Part shown: positions 48,801-59,539 of the stretch, piece by piece
Position numbering within the stretch: position 1 is the stretch's first letter
Layout of the letters: the number at the start of each line of letters is the position of its first letter
NCBI GenBank assembly: GCA_037954665.1
Contig: JBBMOL010000013.1
Coordinates: forward strand, 8,866,001 to 8,930,000
Direction: 5' to 3'
Source: Laguncularia racemosa
Lineage: Eukaryota > Streptophyta > Magnoliopsida > Myrtales > Combretaceae
DNA: 64,000 bases
The notes under the pieces: generated by a model
Databases searched by the model: none
Told to the model about the DNA's origin: nothing
Seen by the model: only the letters and a program-made list of their open reading frames with translations
Position numbers and translations under genes: made by a program

Positions 48801-51800
48801 TGATATGTCCCAAGTACTCCACTTTAGCCTGCCCAAATATGCACTTCTTATTATTGGCAAAAAAATGTTGTTGCCTTGGGACATAGAAGACCTGTTCCAA
48901 GTGTTGTACATGTGTGTCCTAGTTTCTACTATATACTAAAATATCATCGAAGAACACCAAGACAAATTGCCTTAAATAAGGCCGAAAGATCTCGTTCATC
49001 ATGGCCTAGAATGTGGCCGGGGCATTGGTCAATCCGAATGGCATGACTAAGAACTCATAATGACCTTGATGAGTGCGGAAGGCCGTTTTATGAATGTCCT
49101 CCTCAGCCATTTGTATTTGATGGTACCCGGATCTAAGGTCAATCCTTGAGAATACACTTGCCCCATACAACTCGTCTAACAACTCATCAATTACGGTAAT
49201 GGGATACTTATCTGCCACTGTCACCTCATTGAGGGCTCTATAGTCTACACAAAATCTCCATGAGCAATCCTCCTCCTTTACTAAAATCATCAGGCTAGAA
49301 AAGGAGCTACTGCTTGGACAAAATGATTTCTACCTCCAACATATCATGCACTAACTAACCTTTCTATCTCATTTTTCTGCATATACGCGTACCTATAGGG
49401 CCTCACGGATATGGGACCTTTTCCTTCTATGAGAGGAATGTGGTGATTTATGGAGCAGATGGGAGGCAAGCCTTGTGGAGTGTCAAAGATGTCCCTATAT
49501 TTTGATAATAAATCCTCCAAACTCGCCTCCGGGATGTTTTCCTCTCCTTGCAATGCTGCTGCCATCACCCACAGTAGCTTACATTCATCCACATCTCCCA
49601 ACTTCTGTAATGACTTGTAGGAGATTGGAAAACGGCACAATGTTGGATCTCCACATAGCAGATACTCCTCTTTTCCTTGAGTAACTTTGATCATCATTTT
49701 GGCCCAATCTACTTTTACTTCTCCCAATGTTTTCAGCCAAGCCACTCCCAAAATCAGATCTACCCCTTTTAACTCCATTACATAACAATCCAAGCTCGAG
49801 TGGTACGATCCTACCTGAAGTTGTAGGTTAGAACAGAACCCATGAGACTCCACTAATCTCCCATCCCCCAGTGTTACTTTGAAGGAACGATAATCATATA
49901 GTGGCAATCCCTGACACGTGATCCATTCCAACGATACAAAGTTGTGACTGGCTCCACTATCTACCAAAATCACAGGGGACGAATCTAACTTACCTTGCAT
50001 TTTCATTGTACAAGGTTCGTTGAAACCTTGCATCGCCAATAATGACAATGATAGGGATGTTTGATCGCTTGCTGGTTGCCCTTTGTCCCATTCCTCATCT
50101 CTTGGAGCCTCTTCTTCCAATACCAACAGCTAGAATGTTTTGTTTGGATATCGATGATTTGGGTGAAAAGGCTGATCGCACTTGAAACACAGCCCCTTCG
50201 CCTTTTTGTCCAAGAATTCCACATGGGATAATTGCTGTTGTTCAAAGGGTCATTTGGCACCTTCCTTGACCCCTCCTTGCCCTACTGTTGAAGAAACCCC
50301 ACCTCCCATGGAATGTTCATGTCTTCTTGGTAGGATAGTTCCATCTCTAGAGGCCATTCGTGCCTCATCATTCATTGTCAACTTGGTAACTCGCGGTGAT
50401 GCTGGAGAGGAAATGAGTCCCGCACTGTTACTGTTCACTCGATGGAGGTATTGTGACCGTGGTGCTGGTGGTCGAAGGTCAGTGTGGCCTCCGTTTCCAT
50501 GATCCATGGTGAGGAAGATGCCGCAGTCGAGCTCTCGTTCAATTTTGACGGCTAGATCCATGGCGCGTTCTAGAGTAACTAGAGCAAAGGTATCTACACG
50601 CGTCTAGATTGGGTCACGTAAGCCTCCCAGGAAGTACCCAGTAATTGCATTTCTGGCATCGTTGGAGCATAGGATATGAGGGACTCAAAATCTCCAATAT
50701 ACTGTTGAACCGTGCCACATTGCCTTAACTGCGACAAACTCTTGAAAAGGTTCGACGCAAGCCAACCCCCATATCGTTTCATGATCTCCTCCTTCAAGTG
50801 TGGCCAGATCAAATCAACTTCCCTTCGTTGCAACATTCGAAACCAGTGGTTGCATCGTCCTCTCATGCACATGGCCGATAGCACTACCTTCCTATCCTCC
50901 CTCGTCTGCTGAGCGGTGAAGTATTGTTCAGCCATCAAGATCCAATTGGAAGGATCGTCCCCATCAAATGCGGGGAGTATTAGGCGTGAGGCGTTGGTAC
51001 GAAATTCATCGTCCACCTCCATTCCTCTCTCACTTCCGATGGGAAACCCTGAGCCGACATTCGTGGTGCGTGGATCATCCACACGTTTGCCCCGGTCCTT
51101 GGTCATGGTTGAGCTACTGCCAGATTGGCCACCTGTATCATTCTGGAGCCATAAGTCTTCTAATAGCTTCTAGATGCGATCCATCTTGCCCTGTATGTTG
51201 GTCAGCTCTCCCCCCATGCACTTTTGTTCTTCTTCTATTGCTCCCAACTGTTGTTGGACGTTTGTGACCTCCAGATGTATTCCCTCGACGTTCCGTTCTA
51301 ACATTTCCATGCGGTTGTCCATCCGTGTCATGCCTCAACGAAGGATGTAGTGATTCTAGTAATATTTTCCAATACTCTAGTGGTGTAGGGTTTCCTGGCA
51401 ACGAAACCAATAATTGTTATAAACCCAACAATAGAAAAAGGAAATGAAGTAAACTTCACTAATTCACCGGTAGGAGATCCGAAGCATTACAAGTAGGAAA
51501 GTGAAATTACAACTCTCAAGACTAAAGCAATTCTCTACATAACCTAGACTCTCCAAAAAATATAGAAAACCCTCACCGGTAGCCGCACGGAGGATCCCGC
51601 CGAACTACCCCCTCCTCTCTCTCCTCTAACCAACTTTGGTATCTTTCTGTTTTCCCCCTCTTTCCCCTATAACCAACTATTTATAATTCTTCTTGTTGGT
51701 CCCCCCCATTTTCCTACCACGTCAGCCACGATCACCTTCCTCCTTTCCTTCACATGTCCCCATGGTCTAGCTCAGCTACCCATTTCCACCTCAGCCCCTC

Positions 51801-54800
51801 CTCTACTAATTATTCCATAATTGGCCGTATCCTATATATATTCTTTTCCCCGGACACACCTCAGGTCTCCTTTTTTTTCTCCTCTAATATACCTTAGTTG
51901 GCAGGGATGTATCATAAAATAAGCCCCAAAACATGATGTTCCTACAAGAATCATTTCTCCAATTTCATGCCAAAAGTAGGCACTTCAAAATTAATTTCAT
52001 CTTTCAATGAGTTCTAGATTTATGCAAAGGCTTTCAAACATGCTTGACAAGAAATTCAGAAAAAGCTAATGGAACCAAAAGAAAAATACCAGCAATGCAC
52101 CATGAAGATAAAAATATGCTTTAGACTATTATCCAAAATTAAAAGGATACTAAATAAAGACGTACAGTCTTTTCCAACAGCCTTCATTAACATGTCAACA
52201 CCTGTGAAAGAAAAAACTAGATTGAGTCTTCATACTTCGAAAGACTTTTGGATGGAATAAATCCACATGTAGATGTAATATTGGTTTCTGTGAGTTTTTG
52301 CTGGCTTTACACTTAAAGTTTTCTGTCAGAAGACTCGGTTATCAATTCCCATTATTCTTTATTATAATACCTAAATCTAACAGGCACGGTACACACTTCA
52401 TGATGAATTAAGGCAATCAAGCACTCTGGTCTAACTTAACAACAAAAAGCTCAGGTATAGATTTTAAATATGAAATAGCAAAAGTTGGCATTCAGATTCC
52501 ATGACAGCATCAGTCCTTTCTTATATGCTTATATTAAACCAAAAGAGCTAACCCTTCCTCTATCATACAGCTGGTATAAAATCTGTATGAAACCAAATGA
52601 TGCATGTACTGGTCAATTGAAAGAGTTCAAGGGGACAGTTATCATCAAAAAACACACAAAAGAACAGACGCTAACACATATGGAGACATTGAAGAGACTA
52701 GAGATCAAGTAGAGAATTGGCAGAAGCTTTAGTTAAATTAGGGATAAGTACACAGAAGTGCTTAATATGATCCGGCATTTAATATGGAACCTATGGCACA
52801 CAAGAATAATTTCTTGAGTGTACTCAAATAGAAATCTAATATTCAGGTAATAATCCAGCCAACCCAATGTACTCCTCGAAGAGCTAGTCAATAACTTGGG
52901 CACATTAAGTAGGAGAAATGAATTCGTGAATTAGACCTCACTGTACCACCACAAAGCAAAAGCCTGCTAAAATATTTGTAGCTCATGAAGCAAATAAAAT
53001 GGCAGGGCCAATAGCCATTAGCTTTGAATATAGATAAGACTGGCATGAAACAATATTCGATATTGTTATTTCAGCTGGCAAGTACAGTACTGCAGAAATC
53101 TGTGTACAATAGGTTTCATGAGAATTAAAAAGGCAAATGCCAAGAAGGATTAGCTTCAGATGAAGAAAGAAACCGTTACAACTAAATCAAGCGATGAAAT
53201 ATACGGAGCAGCTCCTTTTGAACAAGTACACATGTGCAAGGAAAAGAGAACCTAGAATGAGTGATGTCATATGTGCAATGTTGTGTTAGATACAAGTGCA
53301 ATGCTTATGTGTGCCTTGTTGTTAGTTGTTGAGAGGGTAGTTATCCACCAGTTAAGGTGTATTAGGAGAGTTATTGGCAGCTATCAGCATGTGTCAAAAT
53401 AGGAAAAACCAATTGTATTTAACTGCATATTGTATCAACATTTTATGGCAGAAAACAGGAGGGAAAGTACAAGTCCTGTTTCCAAAAAAAAATTCGGATT
53501 TATTTTTAAAAGAGATCTAGGGTTCTTTCTTAAATTGAGCTATTTCTTGGAGTTCATACCATTCTCTCAGACGGGCTCCTAAACTATTCAAACCTTGTGT
53601 TACTAAGAGATCGTCCCAAAATCCCATACTTGCAATAGACCAGCGACTAGAAGTTGTTTGCACTCCTGTAACATTTGTGTTAGACTTTTCTCACATTTAG
53701 CAACTTGAAAGATTTCTGCCATGTATCAAGAAGATCGTGCACATGATGGTACAAAATGTGAATGTTTAAAGAAGATTTTGGATGCCGGTCATGTGTAAGA
53801 TCATACACGTTTGTGAAGGGCGGAATAATGTTACAAACTATCAAGTGATGAAAACACTCCTTTTGAAAGGAAAAGAGAACCTAGAATAAGTGTTGTTATA
53901 TGTGCAGTGTTGTGTCATTACATGTGCAGTCTAGTGTAGTTGAGTGTAATGAGAGTGCAGTATTGTATGCGTGTCTTGTGGTGAATCATTTAAGGAGTTA
54001 TTAGCAGTTATCTTATGTGTCAAAATAACAGTTCAAATAGAAAAAATCAGTTGTATTCAGCTGCCCATTGTATCGACATTTTATGGTAAAAAATAGAAGG
54101 GAAAATTTTCATTCGTTTTTAAAAAGATATTGGGAGTTCTCTTTTAAATAGAACCCTTTTTTAGACATCATAGGATTCTCTCAAATGAGCCCTAAACTTA
54201 CTCAATTCTTGTGTTACCAAGAGATTGCTAGGTTGTCTCAAACGAGCTCAAACTCGTATTTATTCAAAATAGGCAAACAAGGAAGGAAAATATTAAGAAC
54301 AAGTTAGAATCTGATTTTAGTTTAACTAGACCAGCAGGTAGGAGTTATTTACAATCCTACAACAAAAACACAAAGGATGAAGAGGATTACTCCTAAAAAT
54401 CCAAAGCATATAAGATATACATTAAACCAAATATTAAGCTCTTGCCTTGCATCAGGAATAAGGAAAAGAAATCAGCATAACTGCTGAACACAAAGGCATA
54501 AGAGCACAGACTTAGCTTTATAGAGGTAAAGACAATTGAGAATCAAATAGGACATTCTTTAGCGAGTTGGGGAAAACAAAGGATATGAACATAAGGAAAT
54601 CTCGTTTTCGATCTAATATATAGAATCTTTGAGGACCTTCACAATTGGTTATGAGAGGACTATTGATTGTAGACTTGCAGAGAAGCAATGATGGCATCTC
54701 TAGTTCATGAAGTGTCATCTCTTTTTGCATATATGTTAAAAGATAAAGCATTTCCCACAAGTTTCATCAATCCTTTAGTGTCTACTTCCCAGAGCCAAAC

Positions 54801-56494
54801 AAAAAACAGGACCATATAAAAAGAAAAAAAAATCTTACAGGACTGCTCCTGCAAATCAAGGATGATTTATGCAGCATAATTAAGTGTATATAGATTCCAC
54901 AACATGTAAAACCAGGTTAAGAAAAACATCTCCAATTTTTAAATACTTTTATAGCAAACATACACAGGAATAAATTGGACTGAAGGCAATGAAAAGAAGA
55001 AAAAGTATGCCATCTAACACAAAACATTTCATACCTCCCGGATGAAATTTCATGTATGGAGATATATTGTACACATGGCCTTTCAAGACAGTCCACATTG
55101 AGCCTTCCATCTGGTGTTGTTTGACCTCACTCTTAGAGATGAGCCTTCTATTTGACTGTCCCTTCAATCCTAGCATTCAAAAAGCCATCATTTAGCAAAA
55201 CAATTGCTTAAGATTGTTGAAAATAACGTGCACTGAAAACATATATATAACTATATTACCAAATAAATAAATCCAATGAGATATTATTCTTGAGATCTCA
55301 AAATGCATGAAAAGAAGAATGGGACCTACATCTTCACAAAAAGGACAGCACAGTTTTTCCAGACTAGTCAATTTTCCTTTCATTTGATCACAAGATTAAT
55401 AGATGATGATGCTGTTCATAAAATGCCCCTAGTTCCTATATCAGAGAGAGGTATAAACTACACGTAGTGCTTTGACTGAGAAGGCAGTTAGAGAGGATTT
55501 TATTAATACAGCATGAGCTCTTTTTTCAAGAGGGAAAAGGGAGAAGTGAATTTCTTCTTATTTTTTACCCAACCTAGCCTCAGAAGGCCAATAGCACTAC
55601 ACTAAGAGTCCATTGCATATTTGTGTAGTAAGACATGACATTTATGACTTAATTACTAATAAAGATTGCTGCATGACTATCTTTACTTCTTTATGCTCCA
55701 TTTTTCCTCAAAATTCATTCCTCAAGAAGTCATATTAAGCAGGAGGATAGATAGGCACAAACATAGTCAACAATGAGAAAGTAGTAGGAACGCATGCATG
55801 TTGCCCCCAAAGCATTTACAGAATGAGAAAATTTATCTGATCAGAGTTTTTTTGTCCAGGGAAAACCAATTAAATAATAACAGTACATTACCACAAAACA
55901 TATATATGATAGAGCAGCAGATTACAGTCTGAATAGGCCGTATGGTGGAATTTTATCTAGTACCTGCTAGGTCAGGATGGGTCCTAGTGAGCTTGAACCA
56001 GTCCATCTGACTGTACCCTTTCTCAAAAGGAACCTTGGCACGAGCCACTGGCTTTCTTCCAGGAGGTTTCACTTGCTGTGAAGTCCCAGCTTCCTTGAAA
56101 GTTGCTTCTCTTGGGAAATTACCTGCATTCTTTGCAGTGGACGCATCTGTAACACTAAAAGACAGAGAGCCAACTGTCTCCTGTTTTATTGAAGGAAAAT
56201 TATCCTGTGATTTATCATTCCACAAAAAGCCACTTGTACTCTGATTATTCCCAGACTTATTGAGTGATTCATCAATAAAATTGCCACCAATGTCAGATAT
56301 AAGTTCCTTTCCCTCAGGACCATCTCGATCAAGAGTGGGGGCCACCTGCAATGCATATAATCACAATTGAGCACCATAAGATGGGCAAAATAACGACTTT
56401 AAGGTTGATGAGTATCCAGAAGTATCATTTTCCTAGCTATTAAGCTGAAAAACTAACTTGCCTGGCAAAAAGTGAAGTCATCATCATTTTCCAT
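45858..56494 (-). CDS. RLF: Cytochrome b5 domain protein, RLF-like, 5 exons, with a retrotransposon in intron 4
   Basis: Exons, in transcript order: 56494-56462, 56345-55964, 55169-55035, 52201-52151, 45952-45858. They sum to 696 bp (231 aa) with matching phases. The first junction uses a GC donor (CAG|GCAAGT); the others are GT-AG. Exon 1 encodes MENDDDFTFCQ. Exon 2 is a low-complexity linker ending KVPFEKGYSQMDWFKLTRTH. Exons 3-5 form the cytochrome b5 heme domain: EVKQHQMEGSMWTVLKGHVY, then KFHPGG with the first heme His, LMKAVGKDCTSLF, then KYHAWVNADFLLEKCLVG with the second heme His. This order, and the sequence ahead of the heme fold, match Arabidopsis RLF, a cytosolic b5-like protein needed for lateral root initiation; identification is from memory of the family. 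Intron 4 (about 6.2 kb) contains a whole LTR retrotransposon, intron 3 (about 2.8 kb) contains LTR-like repeats. Confidence 0.88.
46167..46669 (-). repeat. 3' LTR of the chromovirus
   Basis: This is 503 bp, ends TG...CA in element orientation, and by eye is about 97% identical to the LTR at 51415-51914, with roughly fifteen substitutions or single-base indels. A purine tract lies just upstream on the minus strand (46671-46681). Confidence 0.92.
46690..49410 (-). pseudogene. Chromovirus pol: protease end, RT, RNase H, integrase, chromodomain remnant
   Basis: Read on the minus strand, reverse transcriptase starts near 49290 (WRFCVDYRALNEVTV, then DLRSGYHQIQMAEED, VMPFGLTNAPATF) and its active site VFFDDILVYS lies near 48940-48975. 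RNase H follows (VECDASGRGLGAVLQQ near 48500), then the integrase zinc region (HEFHSSSIGGHARFLKTY near 47900), core (WEDISMDFVGGLPKSKGF at about 47700-47740) and the TDGQTEVLNRCLEGYL motif near 47440. The C-terminus has the HPVFHVSLLKK motif and a chromodomain start (PQVLVQW) ending at a TAG near 46774; chromodomain-like sequence continues beyond it to the purine tract. In-frame stops after NAPATF, after VYSRN and after PQVLVQW, plus frame changes, show it is inactive. Confidence 0.9.
49344..50210 (-). pseudogene. Chromovirus zinc knuckle and aspartic protease region
   Basis: At about 50150-50205 a gag zinc knuckle reads CFKCDQPFHPNHRY: C-X2-C-X4-H-X4 with Tyr in place of the last Cys. The frame at 49344-50126 contains the retroviral-type protease motif VDSGASHNFVSLEW, followed by LGDGRLVESHGFC and LILGVAWLKTLGEVKVDW. 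This is the usual gag-protease order of chromoviruses. The last-Cys replacement would be expected to abolish zinc binding by that knuckle. Confidence 0.85.
50250..51340 (-). pseudogene. Chromovirus gag (capsid) region, frame-broken
   Basis: The open part at 50594-51106 contains the retrotransposon gag motif: LPAFDGDDPSNWILMAEQYF, then WPHLKEEIMKRYG and LRQCGTVQQYIGDFESL. Frames break near 50594 and again near 50250. Sequence from 51106 to 51340 belongs to the N-terminal part in another frame, so no single start codon can be defended. Confidence 0.8.
51390..51409 (-). other. Putative primer-binding site of the chromovirus
   Basis: On the minus strand, TGGTTTCGTTGCCAGG starts six bases after the 5' LTR. 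The TGG start complements the CCA end of a tRNA; which tRNA is used cannot be told. Confidence 0.5.
51415..51914 (-). repeat. 5' LTR of the chromovirus
   Basis: 500 bp, partner of 46167-46669. It ends at the TAAAA target duplication. Confidence 0.92.
53200..54260. repeat. Pair of diverged direct repeats in RLF intron 3, LTR- or TRIM-like
   Basis: A block starting near 53193 (AAGCGATGAAATATACGG, then CTCCTTTTGAAC) and one starting near 53840 (CAAGTGATGAAAACACTCC) both continue through AAGGAAAAGAGAACCTAGAA, GTTATTGGCAG/GTTATTAGCAG, GTGTCAAAATA, TGTATC.ACATTTTATGG and CCTTGTGTTACTAAGAGAT / TCTTGTGTTACCAAGAGAT. The period is about 645 bp and divergence is high. Two such repeats flanking about 260 bp of non-coding sequence would fit a terminal-repeat retrotransposon in miniature or an old duplication. 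No target duplication was found. Confidence 0.5.
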
Positions 56495-56499
56495 TTAGC

Positions 56500-57235
56500 T
56501 GTACGTCCCGAAACAGCCTCAATATTAACCTCAAGATCCTCTTCAAAGATTTGATGCTACAACAAGGATAAACTGAACAAATAAAGAGGATATCCAAATG
56601 TTACTACTAGTCCATGCAGAAGCAACAAGCGACCAGAATGCTAGTCTCAAAAAAGCATTTTAAGTCCAGCTTGAGATGGAGCAAATGCAAGACAGTACAG
56701 GTTTCAAAATACTCATCGTTCTATGCAACAACTGATCCTCAAATGACATTTTTTTCCACCCACCAGCTTGCTTAGGTAAACATATCTAAATAATAGAGAC
56801 TAAATTTTTCAACAATACAACATCAAGGCATAGAAATTTTGGTTTCCACAGGCTTAAGATGGCCCGTGGATTTAGCACAAGAGAGGCCACAATCAATATT
56901 AAGGCATAAACATGTTTTTGCTTTTCCTAATTTGTTCTTTTATTTTCCCCTTAAGACTTTCTTGAATTGAAAAGCGAACCAAATATACATACATATAAAC
57001 AACAAATATACCCTAATTTGCCAAACCTAGAGATCAATAATGCTCAAGCAGGGTCACTAGCTCAACCTTAAATGAAGCTACTCTCAAATCCACCAAGAAC
57101 CTAGCCGATATAATATTTGAACTTCAAACAGTGAGTCAGTGCTGTTCCTGTTGGCAGCTCATGACTTGACTGAGAATTAACGAACCCACGAACCTCAGCC
57201 TAGACTGAACGGACCCACGAACTTTCACGAACTAC
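56500..57235 (-). promoter_or_regulatory. Leader and presumed promoter region of RLF
   Basis: This is the stretch immediately upstream of the RLF start codon on the minus strand. No TATA box, upstream exon or known regulatory motif could be fixed; the assignment rests on position only. Confidence 0.3.
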
Positions 57236-57620
57236 CGTGGCGCGCGTGAGGATCTAGGGTTTTTAAGTCGAGCCTACGAATTTCTGCAGGGTCTAGGGTT
57301 TTTTTTTTTTTTTTTGGCGCGCGTGAGGATCTAGGGGCCGAACCCACGACTTTCTGCAGGATCTAGGTTTTTTTCCGGTCGTTGCAGTTGCGCTAACAAA
57401 TTTTTTTTGGGCTTGATTGCAGCAGGGTTTGGTGGGTTTGGCGTGAAGGACAAGTCTTTGGCGTGACGGACAAGTCTTTTGGCGTGAGGACAGATTTTGG
57501 CTAGGTCGCTGCAGTTTTTGCAGTATTTTTCTTGGTCGCACCAGATTTTTTTTTGACGTGAGTTTTCATTTTTTGGTGTGAGGAGCAGTTTTCTGGCGTA
57601 AGCTTTTTTTTTTTTTTTTT
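57236..57620. repeat. Short tandem duplication and low-complexity T-run region
   Basis: GCGCGCGTGAGGATCTAGG followed by a TTTCTGCAGG.TCTAGG end occurs twice (about 57241-57300 and 57317-57369), with T homopolymers between. Downstream a GGCGTGAGGACAAGTCTTT-type motif recurs three times or more to 57600. Minus-strand open frames here are Lys/Gln-rich translations of these runs and are not genes. Confidence 0.6.
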
Positions 57621-57869
57621 GTGTTTGGGGTGTATTGCTCGTGTTTAATGTTCGCATGCCCACCCGTTTATTTTATTAAATAAAATTATAATTTATATTA
57701 GCGTATTTATTTTACTAATATTAAATTAATATTATCATGTTTTATTTATTTAATTGAATGAATTAAAATTTGAATAGGTCTTGTTTAGTTAATAAAAAAA
57801 TGAAAATGCCCCTTATATTAAAATATCAAAAAAAAAAAAAAGCAAACTTGCATAGAATCCAAAACTGCA

Positions 57870-58009
57870 ACGGGGAGAGACATGGCAATGACAATGGTTC
57901 AATCCACTTATAATCCAACCGCGATCTAGCTGACGACAACAGTGAGGAGAGACATGGCGACAATGGCGCTCTAATCTACTTAAAATCTAGCTGCGATCCA
58001 ACTAACGAT
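57870..58009 (+). repeat. Minisatellite, about 70-bp unit, left part
   Basis: Two units start GGAGAGACATGGC (about 57873 and 57945), continue with AATC.ACTTA.AATC.A and end in a GA(T/C)GACAA-type motif. The array is interrupted by GC-rich element copy 3 and resumes at 58901. Confidence 0.75.
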
Positions 58010-58017
58010 GACAAGAA

Positions 58018-58900
58018 GGGCCGGTAATGTGGGCCAAATGGGCCGGCCCGGGGGTCGTCGCGGGCTGGCCCGCAAGGCTGGTGGGTCAAAAAAGTCGGCC
58101 CGGCCTGCCCCGCCCCGCGGGCCAATGCGGGCTGGCCCACGACGCCCGCACCGTCGTCCACTGTGTTTTCTTTTTCCGACTTTGGAGCTCCCAAGACACG
58201 AGAACAAGAAGGGGTCATCGTCCGGCGGTCGGTAGCCTCAGGTCAGTCGTCACCGTCTGGAGTTGGCAGCATGACCGTGTCCATCGGAGCTCCAGATGGT
58301 TCCAGTCGTCCTCGCCTCGTCAGTCGTCACCGTCAGTCCTTAGTCGTCCTCACCTCATCAATCGTCACCGTCAGTCTTCAATCATCCTCGCCTCGTCGAT
58401 CGTCACCGTCAGTCCTCAGTCGTCCTCGCCTCATCGGTCGTCACCGTCAATCCTCAGTCGTCCTCGCCTCGTCGGCCGTCACCGTCAGTCCTCAGTCGTC
58501 CTCACCAGTCACCTCGTCGGTCGTCACCGTCAGTCCTTAGTCGTCCTCGCCTCAACTGCTCCGGAGTCCATCTTCAGTCCTCATCAGTCGTCACCAACGG
58601 TTCAAGAAAGTTCAACCGTCAGTCCTCACTCCTCAACCCTTACCCTCACCGTCAGTCTTCACTCCTCACTATCACGACTCGTCAGTCGTCAATGTCATCG
58701 GCACTTCAGAAAAAAAAAAAAAAATCCTGGTCCGAGAGTCCGCGGGCCAACTCGTGCCCGCGGGAACTTGCCCGCCCCACCCTGTAGGTCATGCAAACAC
58801 GAGTTAAAATGGCCCGCAGCTTCAGCGGGCCAAAATTTTTTGCCCACCCAGCATTTTTTTAGGGCAGGGCGGGTCAGCCCACCCCCAATTACCACCCCTA
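58018..58900. mobile_element. GC-rich hAT-like non-autonomous element, copy 3 (about 883 bp)
   Basis: The left end GGGCCGGTAATGTGGGCC and, read inversely, the right end TAGGGGTGGTAATTGGGGG match the ends of copy 2. GACAAGAA (58010-58017) and GACAAGAG (58901-58908) form an 8-bp target duplication with one mismatch. Subterminal GGGCCAATGCGGGCTGGCCC and CCCGCGGGAACTTGCCCGCC blocks also recur in copies 1 and 2. The interior is a pyrimidine-biased minisatellite, not a gene; the long open frames across it are repeat translations rich in Ser/Arg/Pro. Confidence 0.7.
58290..58570 (+). repeat. Minisatellite inside GC-rich copy 3, about 39-bp unit
   Basis: About seven imperfect units carry the core CGTCACCGTCAGTCCTCAGT plus CGTCCTCGCCTCGTCGGT (starts near 58325, 58363, 58401, 58440, 58478 and 58517). 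The CCTCAGTCGT core resembles the array in copy 2, so the two may have a common origin. Confidence 0.8.
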
Positions 58901-59150
58901 GACAAGAGACATAGCAATGGCGACACTCCAATTTGCTTGGAATCTAAGTACAATCCAACTTACAATGACAACGAGAGACACCGTGACAACGATGCTCCGA
59001 TCTGCTCGAAATCTAGCTGCAATCCAGTTGATGACAATAACCAGGAGAGACACGGCGACAACAACACTTCAATCTGCTCATAATCCAGTTGATGACGACG
59101 AGAGACACGGTGACAACGTCACTTCGATTTGCTTAGAATCCAACTGCAGT
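58901..59150 (+). repeat. Minisatellite, about 70-bp unit, right part
   Basis: Units start GAGAGACACNGNGACAAC (about 58904, 58971, 59044 and 59099) and share ATTTGCTTGGAATC / ATCTGCTCGAAATC and CAATCCA.TTGATGAC blocks. It continues the array at 57870-58009. Confidence 0.75.
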
Positions 59151-59539
59151 TCTTCTCCACACACACACACAACAACAAACTGCATATCTGCTCCTCTACT
59201 CCCTGAATCCAACCAGGTGATGGTTCAAATGAAGGTGCTTGGCGTTGATGCAATAGTGGCAACGTAGAGATGGCATGGACAACGAAATGCGGCTACTCTC
59301 AAATGAATGAAGACGTTATTGAATCAAAAAAACAGATGCTTTCCCTTTCCCCTATTCGATGGTGAAAGCAAACTTAACATCGTAATTCCTACTTCACATG
59401 GAATAGGGTCATAGTAGGATTACTATTACGTCCAACTAAACGTGACCTTAGTATCCTCCATATCTTAATGTCTGGAATTACAGTACAATCAGATTATGTT
59501 ACTCGATCTATGAAGGATGGAAATCATTCTCAATAATCT

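Larger units (their letters stand above)
46167..51914 (-). mobile_element. Complete Ty3/gypsy chromovirus LTR retrotransposon in RLF intron 4
   Basis: Two direct LTRs (46167-46669 and 51415-51914) flank a 4.7 kb interior. TAAAA at 46162-46166 and 51915-51919 is the 5-bp target duplication. In element orientation the LTR runs TGATACATCC...TATAACA. A TGG-starting primer-binding-like site lies six bases inside the right-hand (5') LTR, and a purine tract (GGGGGAGGCAA) precedes the left-hand (3') LTR. The interior holds decayed gag and pol with a chromodomain remnant, hence a chromovirus. It lies in the same orientation as RLF and within an intron, so its LTR promoter and polyadenylation signals run with the host transcript. 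Confidence 0.93.

Noticed and set aside
57293..57663. Minus-strand frames of 82 and 110 codons
   Set aside because: Composition follows T runs and the GGCGTGAGGA repeats; no homology recognised.
58027..58914. 295-codon open frame
   Set aside because: It spans both transposon ends and the internal 39-bp repeat; Ser/Arg/His-rich repeat translation, not a gene.
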